Source: a virus
Length of the DNA stretch: 22,313 nt
Direction: 5' to 3' (one strand)
IMG/VR virus record: IMGVR_UViG_3300020020_000165
Location: 1-22,313 of that record
Positions 15,717-21,152 of this stretch are shown here, piece after piece. Both the position numbers and the translations under genes were made by a program. The notes below the pieces were generated by a model that saw only the letters and a list, made by a program, of their open reading frames with translations, searched no databases and was not told where the DNA came from. Position 1 is the first letter of the stretch, and every line of letters starts with the position of its first letter.

Positions 15717-16129
15717 CTGGACCGCCGCAAGAGTCTACCTTGCGTTGGCGCCCGTGTTGAGCGGGCCCGACCATCTTAAACCCTTACGACGGAAACCCAG
15801 AAACGCCGCGAACGGACCCGCCTCGCGTGGACGGGTTAACCACCAGCGCGCGACGGTGTCTCTGCCCTACTGGGGGACGGGTCGTCACCAGGGCGCATGC
15901 CTGAGACCGGATGGGTCGACGGGCGGACGGACCGCGCACCGCGAGCGCGAGAAAGGTCGACTCCACGGGCGCCGAGCATCGGCGGCGCCCTGGGCGTGTA
16001 AGGGCTCGGCTCCGTCACTGAAGCGATCCAGTGAGCGCCCAGCGGTCACCCACTCAGCGTCAAACCTTTGGCGCCTGGGGTAGGGAGACCTCTGGGCGCA
16101 GTTACTCTCACCACCCTAAAGCAATCGAC

Positions 16130-16175
16130 GTACAGAGCACGGATCCCCCGGTACAGAGATCCGGTACGTACAGAT
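16130..16175 (+). repeat. Three GTACAGA repeats
   Basis: GTACAGAG lies at 16130-16137 and 16151-16158, and GTACAGAT at 16168-16175, at steps of 21 and 17 bp. CCGGTAC is also repeated (16148-16154 and 16161-16167). The cluster sits about 90-130 bp upstream of a consensus promoter. These could be binding sites for a regulator or initiator protein. Confidence 0.6.
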
Positions 16176-16182
16176 CCCCGCC

Positions 16183-16196
16183 GTTCCACGTGGAAC
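16183..16196. promoter_or_regulatory. Perfect 14-bp palindrome resembling parS
   Basis: GTTCCACGTGGAAC is its own reverse complement. It differs from the widespread bacterial centromere core GTTTCACGTGAAAC at two symmetric positions (12 of 14 match). No ParB-like gene was seen in the window, so host ParB is one candidate partner; another is an unrelated dimeric regulator. Confidence 0.5.
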
Positions 16197-16199
16197 ACA

Positions 16200-16231
16200 G
16201 GGCGCGGAGCTCGTCCGCGAGCGGAGCGCCC
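16200..16231. other. Near-perfect hairpin with symmetric internal loop
   Basis: The parts in order are GGGCGC (16200-16205), GGA, GCTCG (16209-16213), a TCCG tetraloop, CGAGC (16218-16222), GGA and GCGCCC (16226-16231). All eleven stem pairs are perfect and the loop is symmetric. It lies 3 bp after the 14-bp palindrome and 30 bp before the -35 box. It could be a terminator shielding the promoter, a cruciform, or an origin element. Confidence 0.6.
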
Positions 16232-16237
16232 CCCCTG

Positions 16238-16290
16238 GGGACCTGCTGTCCCGCCCCCCTATTGACACGCCTAAGCGGTTGGGATATAAT
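16238..16290 (+). promoter_or_regulatory. Consensus sigma-70 promoter with upstream inverted repeat
   Basis: TTGACA (16262-16267) and TATAAT (16285-16290) are both perfect and are separated by the ideal 17 bp, a striking match in G+C-rich DNA. Transcription should start about 7 bases after the -10 box, at or next to the ATG at 16297. GGGAC (16238-16242) and GTCCC (16248-16252) form a small dyad just upstream of the -35 box, a possible operator or activator site. Confidence 0.85.
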
Positions 16291-16296
16291 GTCTAC

Positions 16297-16512
16297 ATGG
16301 TTAAGCAACGACGACTGACGAAAGCTGACGTCACGGTGACGTACGAGCCGCCCGACGGTTACTGGATTGATCTTCCGGTCGGTTGGGTAATGGACGACGG
16401 CTCGCACGGGATCGCCGAGGACACGAAACGCGAGGCGCTCGCGAAACTCTCGATCGCGGCGCCGTGCGACTGCGCCCGCTGCAACCCAAGCCGCGCGATG
16501 GACGCGCGATGA
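16297..16512 (+). CDS. 71-aa protein, probably from a leaderless mRNA
   Basis: The product starts MVKQRRLTKADVTVTYEPPD and includes GYWIDLPVGWVMDDGSHGIA, then a helix and a Cys-containing end, APCDCARCNP. The function is unknown. The ATG at 16297 is chosen because it is the expected transcription start of the consensus promoter; a TTG at 16279 lies inside the promoter. There is thus no room for a Shine-Dalgarno sequence. As first gene of the operon that reaches at least 17827, and under the only consensus promoter seen, it may be an early regulator or anti-host protein. It joins the next gene in an ATGA overlap. Confidence 0.65.
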   Translation: MVKQRRLTKADVTVTYEPPDGYWIDLPVGWVMDDGSHGIAEDTKREALAKLSIAAPCDCARCNPSRAMDAR

Positions 16513-16853
16513 GCGCCCGTAAGAATCCGCACGCGGTCGCCCTGGGGAGGCTCGGCGGCTCGGTCACCTCCGAGGCGAAAGCCGCCGCCGCCCGCGCGAA
16601 CGGGGCGCTCGGCGGTCGCCCGCGCGAAGATCGCGAAGTGAAGATGACCCCGGCGGAGCGCGAGGCGTACCGCGCCGCGGTGCTCTGCGTCGGATGTGAT
16701 CGCCCGCTCCGCGAGGCGCACCCGACGATCGAAGGGCATCTCGCGTGCGAAGCCGCCCAGCAAGCCGCGGTCCGCGCGGAGCTCGACGCCGCGCACCGCG
16801 CCGCCGACGAGCGGGCCCGCGTCGCTCGGCGCCTCGCCCGCCGCCGTCGCTAG
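16509..16853 (+). CDS. Small basic protein with GGRP-type motif and Cys cluster
   Basis: The 114-aa product opens MSARKNPHAVALGRLGGSVT, followed by SEAKAAAARANGALGGRPRE. This Gly/Ala/Arg pattern (GRLGG..T..AKAAAARANG.LGGRP) recurs in small phage and plasmid proteins thought to touch nucleic acid, but no firm role is known. The middle has CVGCDRPLREAHPTIEGHLA and a further Cys, which could bind zinc. The C-terminus is a long Ala/Arg-rich helix ending in RRLARRRR. The ATG lies in an ATGA overlap with the preceding gene. Confidence 0.65.
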   Translation: MSARKNPHAVALGRLGGSVTSEAKAAAARANGALGGRPREDREVKMTPAEREAYRAAVLCVGCDRPLREAHPTIEGHLACEAAQQAAVRAELDAAHRAADERARVARRLARRRR

Positions 16854-16864
16854 AATGCTAGACT

Positions 16865-16892
16865 CCGGGGCGCGACCGCGCGTCGCCCCCGG
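16865..16892 (+). promoter_or_regulatory. Hairpin abutting the RusA-like start codon
   Basis: CCGGGG (16865-16870) pairs with CCCCGG (16887-16892), and the next base is the A of ATG 16893. No Shine-Dalgarno sequence is present. The stem may attenuate transcription or control ribosome entry between the 16509 gene and the RusA-like gene. Confidence 0.35.
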
Positions 16893-17525
16893 ATGCCTTC
16901 CCCGCCTTCGCTCCCGGTCTCCGCCGCCCGCGTCGCCCGTCGGCGCCGCCTCAATACGCTCCGCCTCCCCTCGACCCCGCACCCCGAGACCCGACAGGTC
17001 CGACACGGCTCGGTCGCCCGCCTCGACGGCGGGCTCGTGATCCGGCTCCCAAAGCCGCTGGAATCCCCGAACCTGTGGCTCTGGACCCATTGGCGGACCA
17101 AGCACGCGGCAAAGGCGGCATGGGCGGCGGCGCTCCGCCTCGCGGTCGTCGACACGATCGGCGGGCGCCCCGGGGTCCCGCTCCGTATGCTCGGCGACGG
17201 TCCGGTCGCCCAGGCGATCGGGTGGGTCCCGCCCCCAGGTCGGGTCATCGTCACGATCGAGCGCCGATGCCACTCGTCGCGCCAATTCATCCGCGACCGC
17301 GACAACCGCCTGTTCTCCGGAAAAGCGCTCGTCGACTGCCTCGTCGGCGCCGGGTTCCTGCGGGCGGACGATGAGACCGCGATCGACCTGGAGGTGCTCC
17401 AGGCGGTCTCCGACGACGGCGGGGACTGGACGGTCGTGACGCTCACCCCGGAGCTCGACCCCGAGGACCTCGAGCACGAGGACCCCATCCGCGACGGGTG
17501 GGTCGGGAAGGACGGGCGCCCGTGA
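16893..17525 (+). CDS. RusA-like Holliday junction resolvase
   Basis: RusA-type enzymes cut four-way DNA junctions made during replication and recombination, which helps present linear DNA to terminase. The 210-aa product has PNLWLWTHWRTKHAAKAAW (59-77), a degenerate form of the family's early motif, and then FIRDRDNRLFSGKALVDCLV (132-151) plus GAGFLRADDE. D135, D137 and N138, K144, D148 and D159-D160 are candidates for the active site. RusA itself uses D-x-D-N then Lys and Asp; here the Lys is shifted by a three-residue insertion, as in divergent relatives. It is longer than typical RusA (about 120 aa). The ATG at 16893 follows a hairpin and lacks a ribosome site. Confidence 0.72.
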   Translation: MPSPPSLPVSAARVARRRRLNTLRLPSTPHPETRQVRHGSVARLDGGLVIRLPKPLESPNLWLWTHWRTKHAAKAAWAAALRLAVVDTIGGRPGVPLRMLGDGPVAQAIGWVPPPGRVIVTIERRCHSSRQFIRDRDNRLFSGKALVDCLVGAGFLRADDETAIDLEVLQAVSDDGGDWTVVTLTPELDPEDLEHEDPIRDGWVGKDGRP

Positions 17526-17827
17526 AACCCCGCGTCAACGGCTCCCCGGTGACCCATCCGACCCAGGCGGAGACCCTGGACCACCTTGCCGCGGTGCTCA
17601 TCGCGGAGGACCGCCCCGCCTGGGCGTTCATGGTCTCGACCGCCGCCGAGGCGCTCGCGGGTCGTCGGATGCTCCGCCCCGCCGAGCTCGACGGGCTCCT
17701 CGAGCTGTTGGACTACGTCGCCGAAGTCATGGTCGCCCGCGAGCGCCCCGCCTGGGCGCGACAGGTCGTCGACGCCGCCGATACCCTGCGGGCCCGCCGC
17801 CCCGCGCCGCCCCGAAAGGTCCGCTAA
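17522..17827 (+). CDS. Hypothetical protein with internal duplication
   Basis: The 101-aa product starts with GTG in a GTGA overlap with the RusA-like gene. Two helical halves repeat each other: HLAAVLIAEDRPAWAFMVST and YVAEVMVARERPAWARQVVD, each followed by an AAxxLxxRR end. The shared core is a helix, an R-P-A-W turn and another helix, so the protein may be a two-repeat helical bundle that presents both turns alike. No family is recognised. A Pro/Arg tail follows. The next gene starts two bases after its stop. Confidence 0.65.
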   Translation: MKPRVNGSPVTHPTQAETLDHLAAVLIAEDRPAWAFMVSTAAEALAGRRMLRPAELDGLLELLDYVAEVMVARERPAWARQVVDAADTLRARRPAPPRKVR

Positions 17828-17828
17828 C

Positions 17829-19475
17829 GTGCCGAACCCGATCTCTCTCGCGCTCCCCTCCGGTCACTACCTCACCGCCGAGCTCGACGGGACCCTCGCG
17901 GCGGACCGCCTCGAGGCGGGACCCTGGGAGCAATGGACCGTGGAGGACCATCCGTCGGGCGGGTTCGCCCTGCGGAGCGCCCACGGCGGGTATCTCTCCG
18001 CCTACTCCCCGGAGCATTGCGCCTCCCTGGGCCTCCCGGCCCATGCGGCGGGCGCTACGGGGCTCGCGGCGGGTCCGTGGGAGGCGTGGACCTGTGAGGA
18101 CGACGGGTCGCTTATAAGCCTCCGGAGCGCCTGGGGACGGTATCTCCGCGCCGAAGGCGGCGGAGGCTCGACGGTCGACGCCGGGGGTGAGGCGGTCGGA
18201 CCCTGGGAATACCTGCTCCCGTCCTCCCTGGACGTGTTCCACCTGGGCGGCTCGGGCTCCGGACCGGGGACGGGACCCCTGCGCCCGCTCGTCGGGGAGG
18301 TGCGCCCCTTCGCGCGCTCATTCTGCGACGAGACCGGACCCCGGCTCGTCCACGGGTGCTCGGACTTCGCCGCGCTCGTGAAGTACCACGAGGACCGGGA
18401 CCGCTTTCTCGCGGAGCTCGACATCACCGCCGCGCACCAGCAATACACCCGGATCTTGTGGCGGCTCAACGGCTGGCTCTGGACGACCTCCGGATTGACG
18501 GTCGACCCCATCCGCGACGGCTGGTTTGACGACGCGCTCGCCGGGGTCCTCGACGCGCATCAGGCGCGCGGGCTCCGGGTCAACCTGAGCTCCGGGGATA
18601 TGAATGGATGGAGCGATGCCCAGGCGGAGGACGCCTTTCGCCGCGTCGCCCAGATCGCCGCGGACTACGGCGACACCGTATGGTTGAGCGCCTGTACCAA
18701 CGAGATGGAAGGGACGTGGAGCCCCGGAGAGACCCCGGAGCATATCGCCCGCGGTCACGAGCTCATGAAGATCTGGCGGTCGATCTACCCCGGCGGCTGC
18801 TGGGCGGTCTCCGACCCGAAGGACCGCAACCGGGACGGCATGGCGGCGCTCGCGGGGAACGTCGCCCTGATCCACGATCAACGCTGGGAAATCGCCGACG
18901 CGCTCCGTCACGCCTTCAATTCCCGCTACGAGAACGACCCCGGGTGTCCCATCGTCCAGGACGAGCCGACGGGCCCGAATGGGAGCCCCCCGTACAACGA
19001 TTACACCCGCCTCGTCTATCAACCGATTGAAGATCACGACGAGCTCGCGGCGCTCTACACCATGCACGTCCTCACCGGGCAGGGCTCGACGTACTTCAAC
19101 GATCCCGCCCTGGTGTCGCGCGAGGCGCTCTCGTCGACCTGGGGGTTCCGCGAGCTCCCGCAACTGTGGCGGGACCTGGAGATCCCCGAGGACATCGGGC
19201 AAGGGGAGCTCGGCGCGGGCCATACCGGGCGCGGACTGATGGACGTGATGGACTCGCACGCGGCGCGGGCCGACGGGGCGATGGTGGGCGGCTACGGGCT
19301 CGGGGTCATCTCGGGCGCCTGGGACGGGGAGCCCTGGGCGGTCAAGGCGCTCGTCGACGGGACGTGGAGTGTGTGGTACGGGGACGGCAAAGCCTGGGAG
19401 GGTCGCCTGTCGGCGGGACAGGTGATCCCCTGTCCGCGCGGGTTCGCCCCCGCGATCGTGCGGTGTCTGACGTGA
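17829..19475 (+). CDS. Beta-trefoil plus TIM-barrel glycosidase-like protein; candidate endolysin or depolymerase
   Basis: The 548-aa product starts with three beta-trefoil repeats (about 1-133), each with a G-P-W-E core (31, 82, 124) and LRSAHGGYLSA or LRSAWGRYLRAE, like fascin- or lectin-type trefoils. A Gly/Ser linker (140-150) leads to a domain of about 300 residues. LSACTNEMEGTW (287-298) gives an Asn-Glu pair (N291-E292) as on strand 4 of clan GH-A barrels, and IVQDEPTG (375-382) gives E379 as a strand-7 candidate. A small strand-rich end follows (about 485-548). It probably cuts a host polysaccharide or peptidoglycan glycan. No signal peptide is seen. The start is GTG; AAAGG is 9 bases upstream. 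Confidence 0.6.
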   Translation: MPNPISLALPSGHYLTAELDGTLAADRLEAGPWEQWTVEDHPSGGFALRSAHGGYLSAYSPEHCASLGLPAHAAGATGLAAGPWEAWTCEDDGSLISLRSAWGRYLRAEGGGGSTVDAGGEAVGPWEYLLPSSLDVFHLGGSGSGPGTGPLRPLVGEVRPFARSFCDETGPRLVHGCSDFAALVKYHEDRDRFLAELDITAAHQQYTRILWRLNGWLWTTSGLTVDPIRDGWFDDALAGVLDAHQARGLRVNLSSGDMNGWSDAQAEDAFRRVAQIAADYGDTVWLSACTNEMEGTWSPGETPEHIARGHELMKIWRSIYPGGCWAVSDPKDRNRDGMAALAGNVALIHDQRWEIADALRHAFNSRYENDPGCPIVQDEPTGPNGSPPYNDYTRLVYQPIEDHDELAALYTMHVLTGQGSTYFNDPALVSREALSSTWGFRELPQLWRDLEIPEDIGQGELGAGHTGRGLMDVMDSHAARADGAMVGGYGLGVISGAWDGEPWAVKALVDGTWSVWYGDGKAWEGRLSAGQVIPCPRGFAPAIVRCLT

Positions 19476-19627
19476 CGGCGCCGCCGCCCCGCCCCGGGAA
19501 ATATCGCGGGCTCGCGCTCCCCGACGGCGGGCCCTCCCCGGTCGCCGCGTGCATCCTCGCCGCGGTGATCGCCGGGGGTCTCTGGGCGTGGACGCTCGCG
19601 GTGCTCGCAGTCCTCGCGGCGCGGTGA
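19472..19627 (+). CDS. 51-aa membrane protein, holin candidate
   Basis: This product begins in a GTGA overlap with the glycosidase-like gene. A Pro-rich N-terminus with Lys and Arg (TAPPPRPGKYRGLALPDGGP) is followed by about 29 uncharged residues, with AACILAAVIAGGLWAWTLAV and then LAVLAA, ending in Arg. One long span or a tight hairpin of two short spans is possible. Its size, lack of other domains and place after a lytic-enzyme candidate suggest a holin or pinholin. The gene overlaps the next by a further GTGA. Confidence 0.5.
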   Translation: MTAPPPRPGKYRGLALPDGGPSPVAACILAAVIAGGLWAWTLAVLAVLAAR

Positions 19628-19863
19628 CCACGAGGATGGCGCCCAGGGTCGCGCTCGCGCTCGTGCTCGTGCTCGCGCTGGGCGCGGGCGCCTGTGGGAC
19701 GCGGGCGCTCCTGCCGACGCATATCGTGATCCTCGTCCCGCGGTGTCCCGACGGGCTCCCGCCGCGGATTCTCGTGGATCAGGCGTGTCCGCCCAACGGG
19801 ATCTGCGGGTTCTCGTGTCACCCGACGCGCTGGGACCCGCCGCCGGTGAAACTGGAAGGGTAG
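19624..19863 (+). CDS. Small Pro/Cys-rich lipoprotein, outer spanin candidate
   Basis: The 79-aa product has a basic N-terminus (MTTRMAPR), a hydrophobic core (VALALVLVLALG) and AGAC, a usable though imperfect lipobox with Cys24 as the lipid site. The mature part is short and rich in Pro and Cys (VPRCPDGLPPRILVDQACPP, then NGICGFSC and a WDPPPVKLEG end). Short Pro-rich lipoproteins of this kind act as outer-membrane spanin subunits in Gram-negative phages. GTG at 19624 is chosen for the GTGA overlap; an ATG at 19636 would remove four residues. The next product could be its inner partner. Confidence 0.5.
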   Translation: MTTRMAPRVALALVLVLALGAGACGTRALLPTHIVILVPRCPDGLPPRILVDQACPPNGICGFSCHPTRWDPPPVKLEG

Positions 19864-19866
19864 CCG

Positions 19867-20145
19867 GTGGACGGACCGCCCCTCGTGCTGCTCGCGCTCG
19901 GTCTCGGGGTGCTCGCGGCGCTCGTCGCGGTGATGGGTACCTGGAGACCGACCCAGGCGCCCAACGTCGACCCGCTCCGCGCCGCCCGCCGGGGCGCGGA
20001 CGAGCTCCGCAACGCCGCGGACGCGCTCGACCGCGCCGCGAAGAGTCTCGCCGCTGCGCTCTATAGTGATCAGGCCACAGAGACCGCCCGCGCCGCCGCG
20101 CGGGCTCGGCGCGCCGCCGCCGCGGTCGACGCGCTCGGAGGGTAA
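19867..20145 (+). CDS. Membrane-anchored coiled-coil protein, inner spanin candidate
   Basis: The 92-aa product has an N-terminal membrane span (about 5-23, LVLLALGLGVLAALVAVMG) and then a soluble helical part rich in Ala, Arg and Asp (about 38-90, with DPLRAARRGADELRNAADAL). Such a span with a periplasmic helix is the form of inner spanin subunits. The start is GTG with AAGGG 6 bases upstream. In Rz/Rz1 pairs the inner subunit usually comes first, whereas here the lipoprotein comes first. Roles in membrane signalling or superinfection exclusion also fit. Confidence 0.5.
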   Translation: MDGPPLVLLALGLGVLAALVAVMGTWRPTQAPNVDPLRAARRGADELRNAADALDRAAKSLAAALYSDQATETARAAARARRAAAAVDALGG

Positions 20146-20149
20146 CCGG

Positions 20150-20230
20150 ATGGTAATGACACTCGACACGGTGCTCCTGCTGATCATCGCGATCATCCTC
20201 GTCGGGGCGATCGCGCGCGGGCGCCTCTAG
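20150..20230 (+). CDS. 26-aa single-span membrane peptide
   Basis: GGAGGG lies 7 bases before the ATG, one of the best ribosome sites in the window. The product reads MVMTLDTVLLLIIAIILVGA then IARGRL: one membrane helix with a basic end. It is the last of four small membrane genes after the glycosidase-like gene, so an accessory lysis role (antiholin or pinholin-like) is possible. Its stop shares the palindrome CTAG with the stop of the minus-strand gene. Confidence 0.6.
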   Translation: MVMTLDTVLLLIIAIILVGAIARGRL

Positions 20231-20523
20231 TCGAAGGGGAGCGCGCCCTGATCGTCGTCGCCGAAGGGGAGCGCGCCTTGTCGGTCGACGACCGCCTCCG
20301 CGAGCCGCTCCCGCGCGACCGCCTCCGCGAGCGGGCGAAACTCGTCGGGATAGGTCGCGAAACAGTGGGTCCCCGTCCCGTTGGTTTTCGGTCGTAACGC
20401 CTTCATCGGCGGCGCGCCATAGACGGTCGTATAGGCGTCGCGGACTGCGGCGCCAACGTCCCAGGACAACGGCGCCGCGGGAGTCACCCCGAGCCCGCGG
20501 AGTACCTCGACCACGGTAAACAA
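20227..20523 (-). CDS. Protein with two C-terminal QGALPF motifs
   Basis: The 98-aa product is not recognised as a family. Its N-terminal half (VVEVLRGLGVTPAAPLSWDV) looks helical, the middle has KTNGTGTHCFATYPDEFRPL, then a helix of about 17 residues. It ends RQGALPFGDDDQGALPFD. Q-x-x-L-x-F is a known form of the bacterial sliding-clamp-binding peptide, and the tail also has the acidic run plus Pro-Phe seen at SSB tips. The tail could therefore recruit host replication proteins. The start is TTG at 20523 with GGGGGA upstream, or GTG three codons later. Its stop shares CTAG with the membrane peptide gene; it follows the next minus-strand gene after one base. Confidence 0.6.
   Translation of the reverse strand: MFTVVEVLRGLGVTPAAPLSWDVGAAVRDAYTTVYGAPPMKALRPKTNGTGTHCFATYPDEFRPLAEAVARERLAEAVVDRQGALPFGDDDQGALPFD
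20232..20280 (-). repeat. 30-bp-period repeat encoding the QGALPF pair
   Basis: Copies at 20232-20250 and 20262-20280 match at 18 of 19 bases, at a 30-bp step (10 codons). They encode the two QGALPF ends of the minus-strand protein. Confidence 0.8.
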
Positions 20524-20524
20524 C

Positions 20525-20866
20525 CTAGTCCCCCGCCTCCCAGGCGGAGCGATTCATCGGTTGATACCGCCGCACCAGCGCGACCACGCTTGCATGGCAC
20601 GCCTCCGCCGCCGCGCGGCTCGAGCTCCGGAAGGTGTCCCCGTCCTCCGGACCCCCAACGATCATGGTCTCCCACAGGAGCGGGGTCCGCGGGGTCTCCG
20701 CGGTCGCATGGTCGATGCCCAGGAACAGCGTCGACACGACGACCCCGCCGACCTCGTCGCGGGCCACGACGCGATCGGCGGTCGCAATCCAGAGCGCCCA
20801 GGTCGTCACGTCCCCGACGCGCGACGGCGCGCCGGTCTCACTCAGAATGTAGAGCCGCGCTCCCAT
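20525..20866 (-). CDS. Conserved phage protein of unknown function
   Basis: The 113-aa product has WALWIATADRVVARDEVGG, then VVVSTLFLGIDHA, PLLWETMIVGG and EACHASVVALVRR. The pattern W-A-x-W...VST-x-F-L-G-x-D-H...ETM-x-x-G...H recurs in many phage genomes as an uncharacterised small protein, recalled from general knowledge rather than a search. The ATG at 20866 is chosen because GGGGGT lies 5 bases upstream; a TTG at 20884 would add six residues. It is transcribed leftward from the divergent gap and shares the message with the QGALPF gene. Conserved His, Asp and Glu could mean metal binding. Confidence 0.7.
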   Translation of the reverse strand: MGARLYILSETGAPSRVGDVTTWALWIATADRVVARDEVGGVVVSTLFLGIDHATAETPRTPLLWETMIVGGPEDGDTFRSSSRAAAEACHASVVALVRRYQPMNRSAWEAGD

Positions 20867-20895
20867 ACAACCCCCCGGTGACAAGGTAGGTCACG

Positions 20896-20925
20896 ACCGC
20901 CGCAAACCGCCGCAAACCGCCGCAA
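20896..20925. repeat. Three perfect 10-bp tandem repeats
   Basis: ACCGCCGCAA is repeated three times without change, in the divergent gap between the minus-strand genes and the right-end plus-strand genes. The 10-bp step places each copy on nearly the same face of the helix, as for operators. On the minus strand each copy reads TTGCGGCGGT. No clear promoter was found for either direction. Confidence 0.75.
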
Positions 20926-21104
20926 CGCCAAACGCCCCGCGCCCCGCCCCCAGCGGTTCAACCCCGCGCCCGACGCCTATCACCGGACGCAGGGCGGACG
21001 AGGTGAGGGTCCGACAGGGGACAGGTCGCAGGGCGGCGCGATCATCGCATACACTAGCCACGAGGCGCCCCATAGCACGGACACGAACGAAGGACAAGCC
21101 GGAA

Positions 21105-21118
21105 CCTGTATCCACAGG
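21105..21118. promoter_or_regulatory. Inverted repeat overlapping a DnaA-box-like site
   Basis: CCTGT (21105-21109) and ACAGG (21114-21118) form a perfect dyad with a 4-bp gap. Within it GTATCCACA (21108-21116) matches the DnaA box TTATCCACA at 8 of 9 positions. It lies 35 bp before the TerS-like gene. One box alone is weak evidence of an origin; an operator is equally likely. Confidence 0.35.
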
Positions 21119-21152
21119 TCGTCGACAGCGCGGCGCGACCCATCTCGACCTC

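Larger units (their letters stand above)
15639..16261. other. Structured non-coding region
   Basis: About 620 bp have no frame with the codon habits of this genome, although frames of 60-112 codons stay open by chance. The region holds several hairpins: 15689-15716; GGGC-GCCGA-GCA-TCGGC with outer GCCC (15967-15990); and TCACTG (16015-16020) with CAGTGA (16029-16034), enclosed by GGGC (16002-16005) and GCCC (16037-16040). Its right part holds GTACAGA repeats, a perfect palindrome and a large hairpin, listed separately. A replication origin, a structured RNA or a control region are all possible. Confidence 0.6.

Noticed and set aside
15745-16083. Plus-strand frame of 112 codons in the non-coding region
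   Set aside because: Codons lack the G/C third-position habit, there is no ribosome site and the frame crosses several hairpins.
16031-16318. Plus-strand frame of 95 codons across the repeat region
   Set aside because: It runs through the palindrome, the hairpin and the promoter and past the real start at 16297; composition is not coding-like.
16851-16864. TAGAAT and TGCTAGACT as a promoter for the RusA-like gene
   Set aside because: No -35 element stands at the right distance, and the motif overlaps the end of the preceding gene.
20953-20967. T-arm-like stem-loop (GCGG, TTCAACC, CCGC) suggesting a tRNA
   Set aside because: No matching acceptor, D or anticodon arms were found upstream, and the arm has four pairs only.
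21003-21152. Longer N-terminus of the TerS-like protein from GTG 21003
   Set aside because: These codons lose the coding bias and include the dyad at 21105-21118; the P27-like core starts after 21153.
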